A stretch of 34,203 nucleotides of DNA from Leptolyngbyaceae cyanobacterium C42_A2020_001 (GTDB lineage: Bacteria > Cyanobacteriota > Cyanobacteriia > Leptolyngbyales > Leptolyngbyaceae). The stretch lies in assembly GCA_015272515.1 (NCBI GenBank), contig JACYLN010000091.1:1-34203 (forward strand). The letters are read 5' to 3'. Under the pieces are notes generated by a model. It was not told the DNA's origin, did not search any database, and worked only from the letters and a program-made list of their open reading frames with translations. Position 1 is the first letter of the stretch. Every line of letters begins with the position of its first letter. Of the stretch, positions 1 through 8,255 are shown one piece after another. The translations under genes and the position numbers were made by a program.

Positions 1-52
1 TTGCGACCGGCTGATTACAAATCAGCTGCTCTACCAACTGAGCTACACCAGC
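1..52 (-). tRNA. tRNA-Thr (anticodon TGT), 3' part cut off by window edge
   Basis: Read on the minus strand, the sequence starts with a 7-nt acceptor strand GCTGGTG, then TA, a D arm GCTC-AGTTGGTA-GAGC, and an anticodon arm GCTGA-TTTGTAA-TCAGC. The seven-base loop TTTGTAA puts TGT at the anticodon, which reads ACA (Thr). The variable loop and T arm are beginning when the window ends, so about 20-25 bases of the gene are missing. Confidence 0.9.
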
Positions 53-70
53 ATATTCAACCAGTCACTT

Positions 71-76
71 AGTATA
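71..76 (-). promoter_or_regulatory. Probable -10 box for tRNA-Thr
   Basis: On the minus strand the hexamer TATACT, preceded by TTGC, lies 18 bases upstream of the mature tRNA 5' end. That puts the transcription start about ten bases before the tRNA. No convincing -35 hexamer is visible 16-18 bases further upstream, so the call rests on the -10 box and its distance only. Confidence 0.45.
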
Positions 77-216
77 GCAAACTTTGTTCTTCTCTAGGTA
101 GGGGATTGAACTTTCTATGAAAGCACAGATTTTCGATGTTGAGCAAGGTTGAGGATAGGGCAACTGACCTAAATAGGGCGTTACACATCAACCCCTGTCA
201 CCTACCTCGATTAAAA

Positions 217-369
217 GCTACCGTGTACCGACAAGTCGAGGTTGACTGCGTTTCAGTCCTTTTCGCCCAATTCTGGAGGACTTTGTGGTTCAGTTTTCCC
301 AAACTTGAGGGCAGGGGGCGATTTAGCGGTAGCTTGGCTAGATTCGAGCTTTTGTGTGTACACGGTAGC
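217..369. repeat. Spacer with a perfect 12-bp inverted repeat; possible structured RNA
   Basis: The spacer between clpB and the tRNA gene holds GCTACCGTGTAC at 217-228 and its exact complement GTACACGGTAGC at 358-369, 129 bases apart. Other small palindromes lie around it: CCTCGA (205-210) with TCGAGG (235-240), and GACTG/CAGTC around a five-base loop near 243-257, followed on the plus strand by CTTTT. The decamer CGATTAAAAG also occurs next to both arms in direct orientation. No credible protein is encoded. It could be a small RNA gene or a decayed repeat; I do not recognise a known RNA family. Confidence 0.4.
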
Positions 370-381
370 GATTAAAAGAGA

Positions 382-403
382 AGGGTGAGCGTTTGCCCAC
401 CCT
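382..403 (-). terminator. Terminator-like hairpin downstream of clpB
   Basis: AGGGTG pairs with CACCCT, with two further G-C pairs inside and a short loop. On the minus strand the hairpin is followed by TCTCTTTTAATC, a short T-rich stretch. It begins about 8 bases after the clpB stop, which suits an intrinsic terminator of modest strength. Confidence 0.65.
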
Positions 404-410
404 GGAGAGA

Positions 411-3035
411 TTATTGAGTTGTCAGGACTTCGGAGGGGAGGCGTTTGAACACGAGGCGTTCGGTTTCGCCCATATCGACGAAGATGGTGTCGCCGTTCTG
501 GAATTCGCCGCGCAGGATGGCTTTGGCAATTTGGGTTTCCAACTCCCGTTGGATGGCACGCTTCAGGGGACGGGCACCGTAGACAGGATCGTAGCCCACT
601 TCGGCGAGGAAATCGATCGCGGCATCCGTTAGCTTCAAAGACATCTTGCGATCTCTCAGGCGTTGTTCCAGTCGCAGGGTTTGTAGTTTGACGATGTTGC
701 GAAGTTCGCTCTTTTGCAGTCCGTGGAAGATGATGAACTCATCCACGCGGTTGAGAAATTCCGGGCGGAATTGCGATCGCATCGCGTCTACTACTCGACT
801 CCGCATCACCTCGTATTGCGTATCGTCTCCCGCCACATCGAGAATGAATTGGGAACCGATATTGCTGGTCATGATGATGATTGTGTTTTTGAAGTCCACC
901 GTATGACCTTGTGCATCCGTTACGCGTCCATCATCGAGGATTTGCAGGAAGATGTTGAACACATCGGGATGGGCTTTCTCAATTTCGTCGAACAGGATGA
1001 CGGCATAGGGGCGGCGACGAATCGCTTCCGTTAACTGTCCACCTTCGTCATAACCGACGTATCCGGGAGGGGCACCGATCAAGCGAGAGACGGCGTGTTT
1101 CTCCATATATTCGGACATATCGATTCGCACCATTGCTTCTTCCGTATCAAACAGATAAGCTGCCAGGGCTTTTGCTAACTCGGTTTTTCCCACCCCGGTT
1201 GGCCCCAGGAAGATAAAGCTAGCAACGGGACGATTGGGATCGGCGAGTCCAGCGCGCGATCGCTGGATGGCATCTGCCACAGCCGTCACGGCTTCATTTT
1301 GTCCGATGACGCGCTTATGCAACTCGTCTTCCAGGTGCAGGAGTTTTTGCATTTCCGATTCCACCAGTTTGCTGATAGGAATGCCTGTCCACTTGGAAAT
1401 GATTTCAGCGATGTCTGCTTCGGTCACTTCTTCTCGTAATAGAGACTTACCGCTGGTTTGCGCTTCGGCTAACAGCTTTTCAGCCTCTTGCAACTGACGG
1501 TTTAGATTCGTCAATTTGCCGTACTTCAACTCAGCCGCACGATTCAAGTCGTAATCTCGCTCTGCCTGCTGAATTTCCAGGTTGACCGCTTCGATCTCTT
1601 CTTTCAGAGATTGAATTTTGGTGATTTTTTCTTTCTCACCCTGCCATTGGGCGTTGAGCGTGGATTGCTCCTCCTTCAGATCCGCCAGTTCTTTTTCCAG
1701 CTTTTCCAGGCGATCGCGGGAAGCGGCATCGGTTTCCTTCTGCAAGGAGAGCTTTTCCATCTCCAGTTGCAGGATTTTGCGATCAACTTCATCCAACTCT
1801 TCTGGTTTAGAAGTGATTTCCATTTTGAGTTTGGCGGCGGCTTCGTCCACCAGGTCGATCGCCTTATCGGGCAAGAAGCGATCGCTGATGTAACGAGTCG
1901 AGAGCATAGCAGCGGCAACCAGGGCAGAATCAGAGATTTTCACGCCGTGGTGCACTTCGTAGCGTTCTCGCAGCCCACGTAGGATGGAAATCGTGTCTTC
2001 CACCGTCGGCTGATCCACATACACCTGCTGGAAGCGGCGTTCCAACGCGGCATCTTTTTCGATGTACTTGCGGTATTCATCCAGCGTTGTTGCACCAATA
2101 CAGCGCAATTCACCCCGCGCCAGCATCGGTTTCAGCAGGTTTCCGGCATCCATTGCGCCCTGAGTCGCACCTGCGCCGACGACCGTGTGAATTTCGTCGA
2201 TAAATAGAATGATGGTGCCTTGAGACTCGGTGACTTCTTTGAGCACGGCTTTCAACCGCTCTTCAAATTCACCACGATACTTGGCTCCGGCAATCAACGC
2301 CCCCATATCTAGCGCGATCAGTTTGCGGTCTTTGAGGGATTCGGGTACGTCTCCCGTAACAATGCGCTGAGCCAGACCTTCGGCGATCGCGGTTTTCCCC
2401 ACGCCCGGTTCTCCAATGAGCACGGGGTTATTCTTCGTCCGGCGAGAGAGGATTTGAATCGTACGACGAATTTCGTCATCCCGACCAATCACCGGATCGA
2501 GTTTGCCATCGCGAGCGAACTGAGTCAGGTCGCGCCCATATTTTTCCAGGGAGTCGTACTTGCCTTCAGGGTTTTGATCTGTCACTTTTTGACTGCCTCG
2601 AATCTGGTCAATTGCGGTCTTGAGCTTGCCTTCATCCAGTTTAAATTCATTGAACAATGCTCTGCCAACGCGATCGTCCTTTGCAAAGCCCAGCAGCATG
2701 TGTTCCACTGAGATGAACTCATCCCCATACTGCTTGCGGTAGTTCTCGGTGCGATCCAGCAGCGTATCCAGGCTGCGTCCTAAGTAAACGTTACTGCCTG
2801 CGCCCGATACTTTGGGTTGCTTGCGAATGAATTCGTCGGTGCGATCGCTCAACTGCTGCACATTCACGTTGAGCTTCTTGAATACGCTGCTGGCAAGTCC
2901 ATCCTGCTCTAACAACGCTTTCATCAAATGCTCCGACTCAATCTGCTGGCTCTGGGATTGTTTGGCAATGTCTGCGGCTTGCGCGATCGCTTGATAGGCT
3001 TTCTCTGTAAACTGGTTGGGGTTGGTTGGTTGCAT
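411..3035 (-). CDS. clpB: ATP-dependent chaperone ClpB (protein disaggregase)
   Basis: A hexameric AAA+ disaggregase that threads aggregated proteins through a central pore, normally with DnaK, in the cytoplasm. The 874-residue protein has the full ClpB plan: an N-terminal Clp repeat domain (about 5-150), first AAA+ module with Walker A GEPGVGKT (208-215) and Walker B LFIDE (277-281), a long charged coiled-coil middle domain (about 405-530) that separates ClpB from ClpA/ClpC, and a second module with Walker A GPTGVGKT (611-618) and Walker B VILFDE (679-684). Pore-loop tyrosines are seen in AKYRGEFE (Tyr253) and GYVGYDEGG (Tyr659). Length is normal and no lesion is seen. The start ATG has only a weak ribosome site. 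It is transcribed alone, with the hairpin at 382-403 behind it. Cyanobacteria often have two clpB genes; which this is cannot be told from the sequence. Confidence 0.97.
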   Translation of the reverse strand: MQPTNPNQFTEKAYQAIAQAADIAKQSQSQQIESEHLMKALLEQDGLASSVFKKLNVNVQQLSDRTDEFIRKQPKVSGAGSNVYLGRSLDTLLDRTENYRKQYGDEFISVEHMLLGFAKDDRVGRALFNEFKLDEGKLKTAIDQIRGSQKVTDQNPEGKYDSLEKYGRDLTQFARDGKLDPVIGRDDEIRRTIQILSRRTKNNPVLIGEPGVGKTAIAEGLAQRIVTGDVPESLKDRKLIALDMGALIAGAKYRGEFEERLKAVLKEVTESQGTIILFIDEIHTVVGAGATQGAMDAGNLLKPMLARGELRCIGATTLDEYRKYIEKDAALERRFQQVYVDQPTVEDTISILRGLRERYEVHHGVKISDSALVAAAMLSTRYISDRFLPDKAIDLVDEAAAKLKMEITSKPEELDEVDRKILQLEMEKLSLQKETDAASRDRLEKLEKELADLKEEQSTLNAQWQGEKEKITKIQSLKEEIEAVNLEIQQAERDYDLNRAAELKYGKLTNLNRQLQEAEKLLAEAQTSGKSLLREEVTEADIAEIISKWTGIPISKLVESEMQKLLHLEDELHKRVIGQNEAVTAVADAIQRSRAGLADPNRPVASFIFLGPTGVGKTELAKALAAYLFDTEEAMVRIDMSEYMEKHAVSRLIGAPPGYVGYDEGGQLTEAIRRRPYAVILFDEIEKAHPDVFNIFLQILDDGRVTDAQGHTVDFKNTIIIMTSNIGSQFILDVAGDDTQYEVMRSRVVDAMRSQFRPEFLNRVDEFIIFHGLQKSELRNIVKLQTLRLEQRLRDRKMSLKLTDAAIDFLAEVGYDPVYGARPLKRAIQRELETQIAKAILRGEFQNGDTIFVDMGETERLVFKRLPSEVLTTQ

Positions 3036-3169
3036 AGGTCTTTAAGGCGATAGGAATTAGGTTCTGTTTTAGGTTTTAGGGTTGGGATGGACGGGGATTA
3101 GTCACGGATCATGGGTAATTGGCGATTACAAATAACAAGTGACAACGAAGATTCACCCATAACCCAACG

Positions 3170-3406
3170 TCATAGGAATGCAATTGATATAGGCTTATTG
3201 TATGCAACTGGGCTGGAACAACGGGATCGGTGTTCACCCCTCTGGAGATAGGTATTGCCGTCCAATTCCCATCTTGTTGAGAAATATCCTCCGGCAAAGG
3301 CGGAGGCTTTAAATATGGGAACTTCTTCTTTAGGTAACAGGTTCACGCCACCCGCGATCGCGTCAGTGATCCCAGGTAGGATCAAGAGGGTTAGCAATTT
3401 CTCCAT
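3170..3406 (-). CDS. Doubtful small reading frame or repeat-derived sequence
   Basis: This lies in the 395-base spacer between clpB and the Nudix gene. A 78-codon frame starts with ATG 24 bases after the Nudix stop and begins with a hydrophobic stretch (MEKLLTLLILPG), but there is no good ribosome site. A second frame (3109-3297) overlaps it and looks equally peptide-like. The stretch contains a CCTCCG/CGGAGG hairpin (3288-3306) in the middle of the frame. Text of this kind reads like a dispersed cyanobacterial repeat that gets annotated as a hypothetical protein. The clpB-proximal part of the spacer (about 3050-3090) has TTAGGTT-like degenerate heptamer repeats. I do not recognise a protein family. 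Confidence 0.25.
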   Translation of the reverse strand: MEKLLTLLILPGITDAIAGGVNLLPKEEVPIFKASAFAGGYFSTRWELDGNTYLQRGEHRSRCSSPVAYNKPISIAFL

Positions 3407-3430
3407 AGGTTTTTATTCTACAGAGGGGAA

Positions 3431-3844
3431 CTACTGCTGCTCTACCAGATGCAGTGAATCAGGTCGAATCTGGTTTAGGAGCCGTTTTAGTTCTGCTTTC
3501 CGAACCAGAGCGATCGCGGTTTCTATCGTCACCCAAGTTCGCGTTCTAACGTTGACCTCTGGATAGATGGCTTCTTCTTGTTCAACCCGCATCAAAAACA
3601 CTTCTACCTGATAGATCAAACCCCATTTGCGTGTGTGGTAATGTCCTATTGCCGGAGTAATCATCATTCCTCTCACCCCAGCTTCCTCCCAGGCTTCTTT
3701 TGCCGCAGACTCTTCGGACGAAAGTCCGAGGTCAATCCAGCCTTTGGGGATTACCCAGCGTTTGCCACTGGAAGATGACACCAGTAATACTTCGATCGCA
3801 GTGTCGGTAAAGCGGTAAGGAATCACGCCTGATTGCAAAATCAT
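3431..3844 (-). CDS. Nudix hydrolase
   Basis: A 137-residue single-domain Nudix protein, expected to cleave a nucleoside diphosphate linked to another group; the substrate cannot be read from the sequence. The Nudix box runs from Gly35 to Val57, with the metal-binding core KEAWEEAGV (49-57) keeping the key Glu residues. Two positions differ from the consensus: Lys49 replaces the usual Arg, and Leu41 sits where the first box Glu is normally found. The PKGW lead-in (33-36) suggests the branch related to diadenosine or diphosphoinositol polyphosphate hydrolases. Its ATG overlaps the stop codon of the upstream LtrA-family gene by one base (TAATG), so the two are very probably translated together. 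Confidence 0.85.
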   Translation of the reverse strand: MILQSGVIPYRFTDTAIEVLLVSSSSGKRWVIPKGWIDLGLSSEESAAKEAWEEAGVRGMMITPAIGHYHTRKWGLIYQVEVFLMRVEQEEAIYPEVNVRTRTWVTIETAIALVRKAELKRLLNQIRPDSLHLVEQQ

Positions 3845-5079
3845 TACTCTTGAGTTTGACTAGAATCCATTGAGGAGCCAATGTTAATACACTCAGAATC
3901 TTTCACTGGGATATCTTGAGTAAACCAAACATACAGCGCGTAAACCATTTGAATGATCAGCAGTCCTAACAATCCCAACTGCAACCCAATCACCCAAAAC
4001 CCAGCGCTAATTATGCCAAACACGATCGCGATCGCTCCGGCTGCAAACTTTAAACCTGGACTTAGCCGGGGATGGGTGGGTTCATCAAAACGCCGTTGTA
4101 GAGTTAATTCCAGTAATCCGTTTACAATCAAGGATAAGCCAACAGCGCTGCCAATGAGCAAGCTTACGTTTTGATTAAGTAATAAGTCGTTATCAGAAAC
4201 TGCCTTCAATGTGCCAGCACCTGTTGCAGCGATCGCAATCAGCAGTGGCATGTGCAAATAACCCCAGGCAAAGGTCCAACGGACTCCCAATTGGGGGGGA
4301 CGACGATTGATAAAATCAAAATAAATCCACCACATTCCAAATGCGATAGCGATTCCTAAAATACCAATCAAAGCATTGGCTAAGGTGATAGTTTTTTGCT
4401 CGGCAATTCCATTTACCACACCAACAATAGACTCACCCAAGACGATAATCACAAATAACCCAAATCGCTCAGGTAGTTTAGATGTACTTAGTCGAGGCAG
4501 CAGGGCTTGTTGCTTTAGCGTTAGTAATGGCGTAACCACGTCAATAAACAAAGCAATACCCCACAATAGAAAACGAATGGGGGGTGCAACAAATACTGAC
4601 AGCACAAACAATAGAATGGACACACTAAACCCAATCACAAATCGGTGAGATGTAGGGCGAAAACGGCGATCGTATTTCCCCCCACGCCAACAAAGAAACG
4701 TAATAATGACTCGACTCAGCGCATAAGACAATGCAAACTCCACAGAAGTTTTGCTAAATGCGTAGTGAGCAAAGACTGCCATCCCCGCGATCGGAATCAT
4801 CTGCAAAAAGGTAAACAGTCGCTGATCAAATCCTTCGGTTTCAAAGCGCTCGGTGTAGTAAGTTGCGCCAATCCATACCCACCACAAATGCAAAAACAGA
4901 AAAATAAACTGCCCCACGCCCAACCAGGAAATATCTTCTGCCAGGGTGTGAGCCATTTCGGCAACCACAACAACAATAAACAAGTCGAAAAAGAGTTCTA
5001 ACCAGGTAACCCGGCGATCTCGTTCTTCCTCTTCATCGGTGCGTAAAACCGGGTGCTGCCAGAAAACTCGTTTTGCCAT
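3844..5079 (-). CDS. Low temperature requirement protein A (LtrA) family membrane protein
   Basis: A polytopic inner-membrane protein of the LtrA family, named after a Listeria gene needed for growth in the cold; its biochemical role is unknown. The family start is clear in VTWLELFFDLFIVVVVAE, followed by about ten hydrophobic segments over the whole length and a short polar C-terminus. I chose the ATG at 5079 (411 residues), which has TAGGG six bases upstream. A GTG at 5127 would add 16 residues and sits only 10 bases after the previous gene, so it remains possible. It is the middle gene of a three-gene minus-strand run (5374 to 3431), overlapping the Nudix gene by one base. Confidence 0.85.
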   Translation of the reverse strand: MAKRVFWQHPVLRTDEEEERDRRVTWLELFFDLFIVVVVAEMAHTLAEDISWLGVGQFIFLFLHLWWVWIGATYYTERFETEGFDQRLFTFLQMIPIAGMAVFAHYAFSKTSVEFALSYALSRVIITFLCWRGGKYDRRFRPTSHRFVIGFSVSILLFVLSVFVAPPIRFLLWGIALFIDVVTPLLTLKQQALLPRLSTSKLPERFGLFVIIVLGESIVGVVNGIAEQKTITLANALIGILGIAIAFGMWWIYFDFINRRPPQLGVRWTFAWGYLHMPLLIAIAATGAGTLKAVSDNDLLLNQNVSLLIGSAVGLSLIVNGLLELTLQRRFDEPTHPRLSPGLKFAAGAIAIVFGIISAGFWVIGLQLGLLGLLIIQMVYALYVWFTQDIPVKDSECINIGSSMDSSQTQE

Positions 5080-5137
5080 AGCTTGCCCTATCTGATTTCG
5101 GTGTTCTTGACCATTAGAATACGGCACAGATCTTGAT

Positions 5138-5374
5138 TTAACGAACTGTCACCGTTAAGGTTAAATCACTCATGCCCCACACCTGAAAAAACTGACGAAA
5201 CAAAGCTTGGCTGGCAGATGCCATATCGCCGTCTGAATCCACCATGCCTCCCTGGATCAGTTTGCCTCCATCGGTTTGCAGGTCTAGCCGCCATTTGCCC
5301 TCATCCGTTTTATGCAAAAGCAAACACCCATTCGCAATCACTTGCCCCGCTCGACTAATCACAGCACACCGCAT
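5138..5374 (-). CDS. Small conserved-looking hypothetical protein
   Basis: A 78-residue soluble protein with no signal peptide or membrane segment and no motif I recognise. The N-terminal half (MRCAVISRAGQVIANGCLLL, then KWRLDLQTDGGKL) has an alternating pattern suggestive of beta strands. A good ribosome site (GGGAGG) precedes the ATG, which supports real translation. It is the first gene of the run with the LtrA-family and Nudix genes, and starts 65 bases from the divergent RluA-family gene, so both promoters must lie in that short gap. Confidence 0.7.
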   Translation of the reverse strand: MRCAVISRAGQVIANGCLLLHKTDEGKWRLDLQTDGGKLIQGGMVDSDGDMASASQALFRQFFQVWGMSDLTLTVTVR

Positions 5375-5439
5375 GGCTAACTGCCTCCCTTCACCATAAA
5401 CAAATATACATAGGTAATCATCATGCCAGGAACTGGGAC

Positions 5440-6342
5440 ATGAATCAGGGATGGATTTATCGCAATCAGGTTAAAAAGACAGATGTGGGACTCACAATTT
5501 TAGAGTTTTATCAGCGGCATTACCGCCATTCCACTCTACACGACTGGCAAGAACGCATTGCATCGGGGAAGGTGTTGCTAAATGGACGGAGCGCGACGGC
5601 TGAAACCATTTTGCAGGTAGGGCAAGAACTGACCTACGATCGCCCGCCCTGGCAAGAACCTGATGTGCCATTGTCGTTTGACGTATTGCATGAAGATCGA
5701 GATTTGTTGGCGGTTGTCAAACCTGTAGGATTGCCAGTGCTACCAGGAGGCGGGTTTCTGGAGCATACGCTGTTGTGGCAATTGAAACAACAATATCCGG
5801 CTGAAACTCCTGTGCCGATTCATCGCCTGGGACGGGGAACCTCTGGCTTAATGTTGCTGGCACGATCGCCCCTCGCCAGGTCCGGGTTGAGTCAACAGAT
5901 GCGCGATCGCCAGATTCGCAAAACCTATCGAGCGTTAGTTGGTACTGGTAATGTACCAGAGTCTTTCACAGTAACCTGTGCCATTGGGAAAATTCCCCAT
6001 CCTGTTTTGGGCTATGTGTATGGGGCAGCTTCTGAAGGGTTTGAGGCTCACAGCGAGTGCCGTGTCCTCAAACGCATGGCTGAAACCACGCTGCTAGAAG
6101 TCACAATTCGTACAGGTCGTCCGCACCAAATTCGGATTCATCTAGCCGTTGCTGGTTTTCCGCTGATAGGTGATCCGCTTTATGAGGCGGGAGGAGTGCC
6201 TCGGCAAGCGAGGAGCGGCGAAAAGCTGCCTGTACCGGGAGATATCGGGTATCATCTCCACGCTTATCACGTTGCTTTTCTACATCCGCGCACTCAGCAA
6301 CCCATCAAGTTCACTGCTCCGGTTCCAGCAAGGTTGAGTTAG
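5440..6342 (+). CDS. RluA-family pseudouridine synthase-like protein with variant active site
   Basis: The 300-residue protein has an S4-like RNA-binding segment (about 15-68) followed by the RluA catalytic fold. Family landmarks are the KPVGLPVLPGG loop (94-104), the active-site motif at 128-136, KTYRALV after it, and the RTGRPHQIRIHLA block near the C-terminus, all well preserved. The active-site motif reads HRLGRGTSG, whereas RluA enzymes carry HRLD with the catalytic Asp, so position 131 is Gly. Either this is a branch with an altered mechanism or RNA-binding role, or another Asp serves. I have a weak memory of HRLG in cyanobacterial and plant relatives. The ATG has AGGA ten bases upstream. 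The gene is apparently intact and monocistronic. Confidence 0.85.
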   Translation: MNQGWIYRNQVKKTDVGLTILEFYQRHYRHSTLHDWQERIASGKVLLNGRSATAETILQVGQELTYDRPPWQEPDVPLSFDVLHEDRDLLAVVKPVGLPVLPGGGFLEHTLLWQLKQQYPAETPVPIHRLGRGTSGLMLLARSPLARSGLSQQMRDRQIRKTYRALVGTGNVPESFTVTCAIGKIPHPVLGYVYGAASEGFEAHSECRVLKRMAETTLLEVTIRTGRPHQIRIHLAVAGFPLIGDPLYEAGGVPRQARSGEKLPVPGDIGYHLHAYHVAFLHPRTQQPIKFTAPVPARLS

Positions 6343-6484
6343 GAATCTTTCCAACTTATATCTCTGGTTAGAGGTCGCGGGTCTGGGCTAACCCTAAGCT
6401 TAAACCCGTACCTGAAGAGGTAACTGATTCAACGTAGTGGCAATTTTTCCCGCTACTGATGCGATCGCAAGCAAGGAGATTTTT

Positions 6485-7087
6485 ATGGAAAGACTCATCT
6501 TATTTTTCAAACCGCTGAATTTGCGAAAATTGTTAATTGTGTTTGTTGCAGGTATCACACTATTGGTTTCCACCGCTTGTAGCAATGCCAATACCGCTGA
6601 ACCTCGTGCCAACCGCCCCAATGACATTTCTGTGCAGGCGGGTGCCAACAACAACCCATACACTATGGGAAACGATACTCAAGGAAAATCAGTTCCCAAT
6701 TCTCAGTATGGCAATCAAGCGTATAAGAATCAGCACAGTGACGCGTCTGGGACTCTTCCCTGGAATAATTTGATTGCTACAAGCGTTGTCGAGCAAGATA
6801 GATCAGGATTGCTCTATAAAACAAATGAGCAATACCAGGATGAACAAACCAATCCGTCCTACTCAAACCAAGAACGCACTTACCAAACTGAGAGTATTCC
6901 GGCTACTCGCCAACCTTCAATTAACCGCACTAATCCCAAAGAAGGGATTTTAGAGGGTATTGGTGAGCAATTTAGTGAAGCGTCCAAGTTCTTGAAAGAA
7001 GATACGCGATCGTCCATTCAAAATGCTCAAACCAGAGCAAACACCGGAAGTAACGACTCAGTAGCTCGTCAATCTGAGCAAGATTAG
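6485..7087 (+). CDS. Small lipoprotein, paralogue of the one at 25464-26126
   Basis: A 200-residue exported protein. The N-terminus has positive residues, a hydrophobic segment (about 15-28) and the sequence VSTAC with Cys32, the likely lipidated residue. The rest is polar, rich in Asn, Gln, Ser and Thr, with no catalytic motif. The ATG at 6485 is chosen because AAGGAGA lies just upstream; a GTG at 6437 would place 16 extra residues before the signal. The leader closely resembles that of the gene at 25464-26126, including the STACS lipobox and an Ala-Xaa-Pro-Arg stretch after it. Such proteins are common in cyanobacteria and of unknown role (I would look first at DUF6658, from memory). A strong terminator follows. 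Confidence 0.8.
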   Translation: MERLILFFKPLNLRKLLIVFVAGITLLVSTACSNANTAEPRANRPNDISVQAGANNNPYTMGNDTQGKSVPNSQYGNQAYKNQHSDASGTLPWNNLIATSVVEQDRSGLLYKTNEQYQDEQTNPSYSNQERTYQTESIPATRQPSINRTNPKEGILEGIGEQFSEASKFLKEDTRSSIQNAQTRANTGSNDSVARQSEQD

Positions 7088-7134
7088 TATGGCATAACTG
7101 CGGTAAAGCATTCTGTAAATTGCTCAACGATTAG

Positions 7135-7171
7135 AAATGGGGTCTTCCACAGTATGGAAGACCCCATTTTT
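7135..7171 (+). terminator. Strong intrinsic terminator
   Basis: A perfect 14-bp stem: 7135-7148 (AAATGGGGTCTTCC) pairs with 7156-7169 around a seven-base loop, and the 3' arm ends in a run of Ts on the plus strand. It closes the lipoprotein gene 48 bases upstream. The glycine-zipper gene converges from the other side, so the hairpin may stop both transcripts, though the minus side lacks a good T tract. Confidence 0.88.
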
Positions 7172-7215
7172 ACTATCTAAGTTACTTTGATGAAAAAAGA
7201 AGTGACAATTGTGTT

Positions 7216-7761
7216 TTACAGAGTTTCTCGGTTTGAGCGGTTTCTGAAACTGTGTTCAATGCGTTCCCAGGCATCCCTTGTTGCGTGTTTTGCATCATTC
7301 CAGCCAACGCGAGAAGTTCTGTAGTTGGTTTCGTAATCGCGTTGCAGTTCTGGTTCTACTTCCTCATAAGTTCTGCCGTCTGCATAGTAGCGATGATACC
7401 CTTCGTATCCGGTGCGATAAGCAGGGTGATAATCGTCGTAGGAGTAACCAGGTTGGACGTAGGGACGAGAAGTGTAATTTTCTCGCCAATAGGTATCTTC
7501 AATGGTTGGGTCAAACACTTCTGCGGTGCTTTTGCCGACTAGCCCCCCAACTACACTGCCAGCCACAGCGCCGACACCCGCGCCCACAGGACCTGCGATC
7601 GCGCCTAGAGCTGTGCCAATTGTACCCGCCGCCGCTGCTCCCAATCCTGTTCCAACGGGGTGAGCACCAGGTTGTCCAGTGATGGGGTCGCGATTTGCAT
7701 CAGCCTCAAAACCATTTTCATCGACCTGGTCGTATGTGCGTTTCTCTTGTTCGTTATTCAT
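7216..7761 (-). CDS. Glycine-zipper envelope/stress-type protein
   Basis: A 181-residue protein of a family found in cyanobacteria and proteobacteria and usually left as hypothetical. Visible parts: an acidic N-terminus with the signature DPITGQPGAHPVGTG, a Gly/Ala-rich zipper of two hydrophobic helices (about 37-78; GTALGAIAGPVGAGVGAVAG), then YWRENYTSRPYV and a Tyr/Asp/His-rich region ending in GWNDAKHATRDAWERIEHS. The zipper could insert in or lie on a membrane. There is no signal peptide. AAGGAG lies about a dozen bases before the ATG. The gene converges on the terminator at 7135-7171. Confidence 0.75.
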   Translation of the reverse strand: MNNEQEKRTYDQVDENGFEADANRDPITGQPGAHPVGTGLGAAAAGTIGTALGAIAGPVGAGVGAVAGSVVGGLVGKSTAEVFDPTIEDTYWRENYTSRPYVQPGYSYDDYHPAYRTGYEGYHRYYADGRTYEEVEPELQRDYETNYRTSRVGWNDAKHATRDAWERIEHSFRNRSNRETL

Positions 7762-7970
7762 AAATAAACGCTCCTTGTTATAAAGAGTGATAGTCGCAAT
7801 ATTAATGTTTGTGAGACAAATTCAGCGTCTTTCTCAAGTAGTGAAAATACTCAATAGCAAATGCTTAAAGTCTTAAAAGGTATTTCTTTAGGTAGGTAAA
7901 TTGTTTTTCAAAATATCCTAATTTACTAGTGAATCGATACTCTCTCAAAACTATTTAGGTTTCCACAATT

Positions 7971-8183
7971 ATGTTATTAAAAGATAAACAGTCTGGTGAG
8001 CTTGTAAAAATTGCTGATTTGGAAACTCTGATAGATCCTACCAAATCAACTGTGACGGCAAAACTACAAGCAGGACAGGAAGAGCAAGATCCAGAAGAAT
8101 TTGCGAAGGATGCTTTGTTATTTCCATCGAATGAAAATCTGCCTGAGTGCTGGTTAAATCCAAATTATCAGCAGGCAATCTAA
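7971..8183 (+). CDS. Small conserved cyanobacterial-type protein of unknown function
   Basis: A 70-residue acidic soluble protein. Its C-terminal part (AGQEEQDPEEFAKDALLFPS, then LPECWLNPNY) is of a kind I recall in short cyanobacterial proteins, sometimes misnamed acetyltransferase. No catalytic motif is visible. The ribosome site is weak (AGGTTT about ten bases upstream of the ATG). It follows a 209-base AT-rich divergent spacer shared with the glycine-zipper gene; nothing else is seen in that spacer. Confidence 0.6.
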   Translation: MLLKDKQSGELVKIADLETLIDPTKSTVTAKLQAGQEEQDPEEFAKDALLFPSNENLPECWLNPNYQQAI

Positions 8184-8255
8184 CCCACGTTCAACTCCAA
8201 AACTGGACGTTTCTATAAAGGAAACAACGGAGTTAGAGGTGAACCAGGTTTAGAT

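Noticed and set aside
243-262. CRISPR-repeat-like GTTTCAGTCCTTTTCGCCC
   Set aside because: It occurs once, with no spaced copies and no cas genes.
136-375. A 79-codon plus-strand frame in the clpB-tRNA spacer
   Set aside because: It has no ribosome site, unlikely composition, and covers the inverted repeat; better explained as non-coding.
393-1982. Open frames on the plus strand opposite clpB
   Set aside because: They are mirror images of a strongly conserved chaperone gene; their translations have no family features and no ribosome sites.
6437-6484. GTG start for the first lipoprotein
   Set aside because: It would put 16 residues before the signal sequence; AAGGAGA directly before ATG 6485 decides the start.
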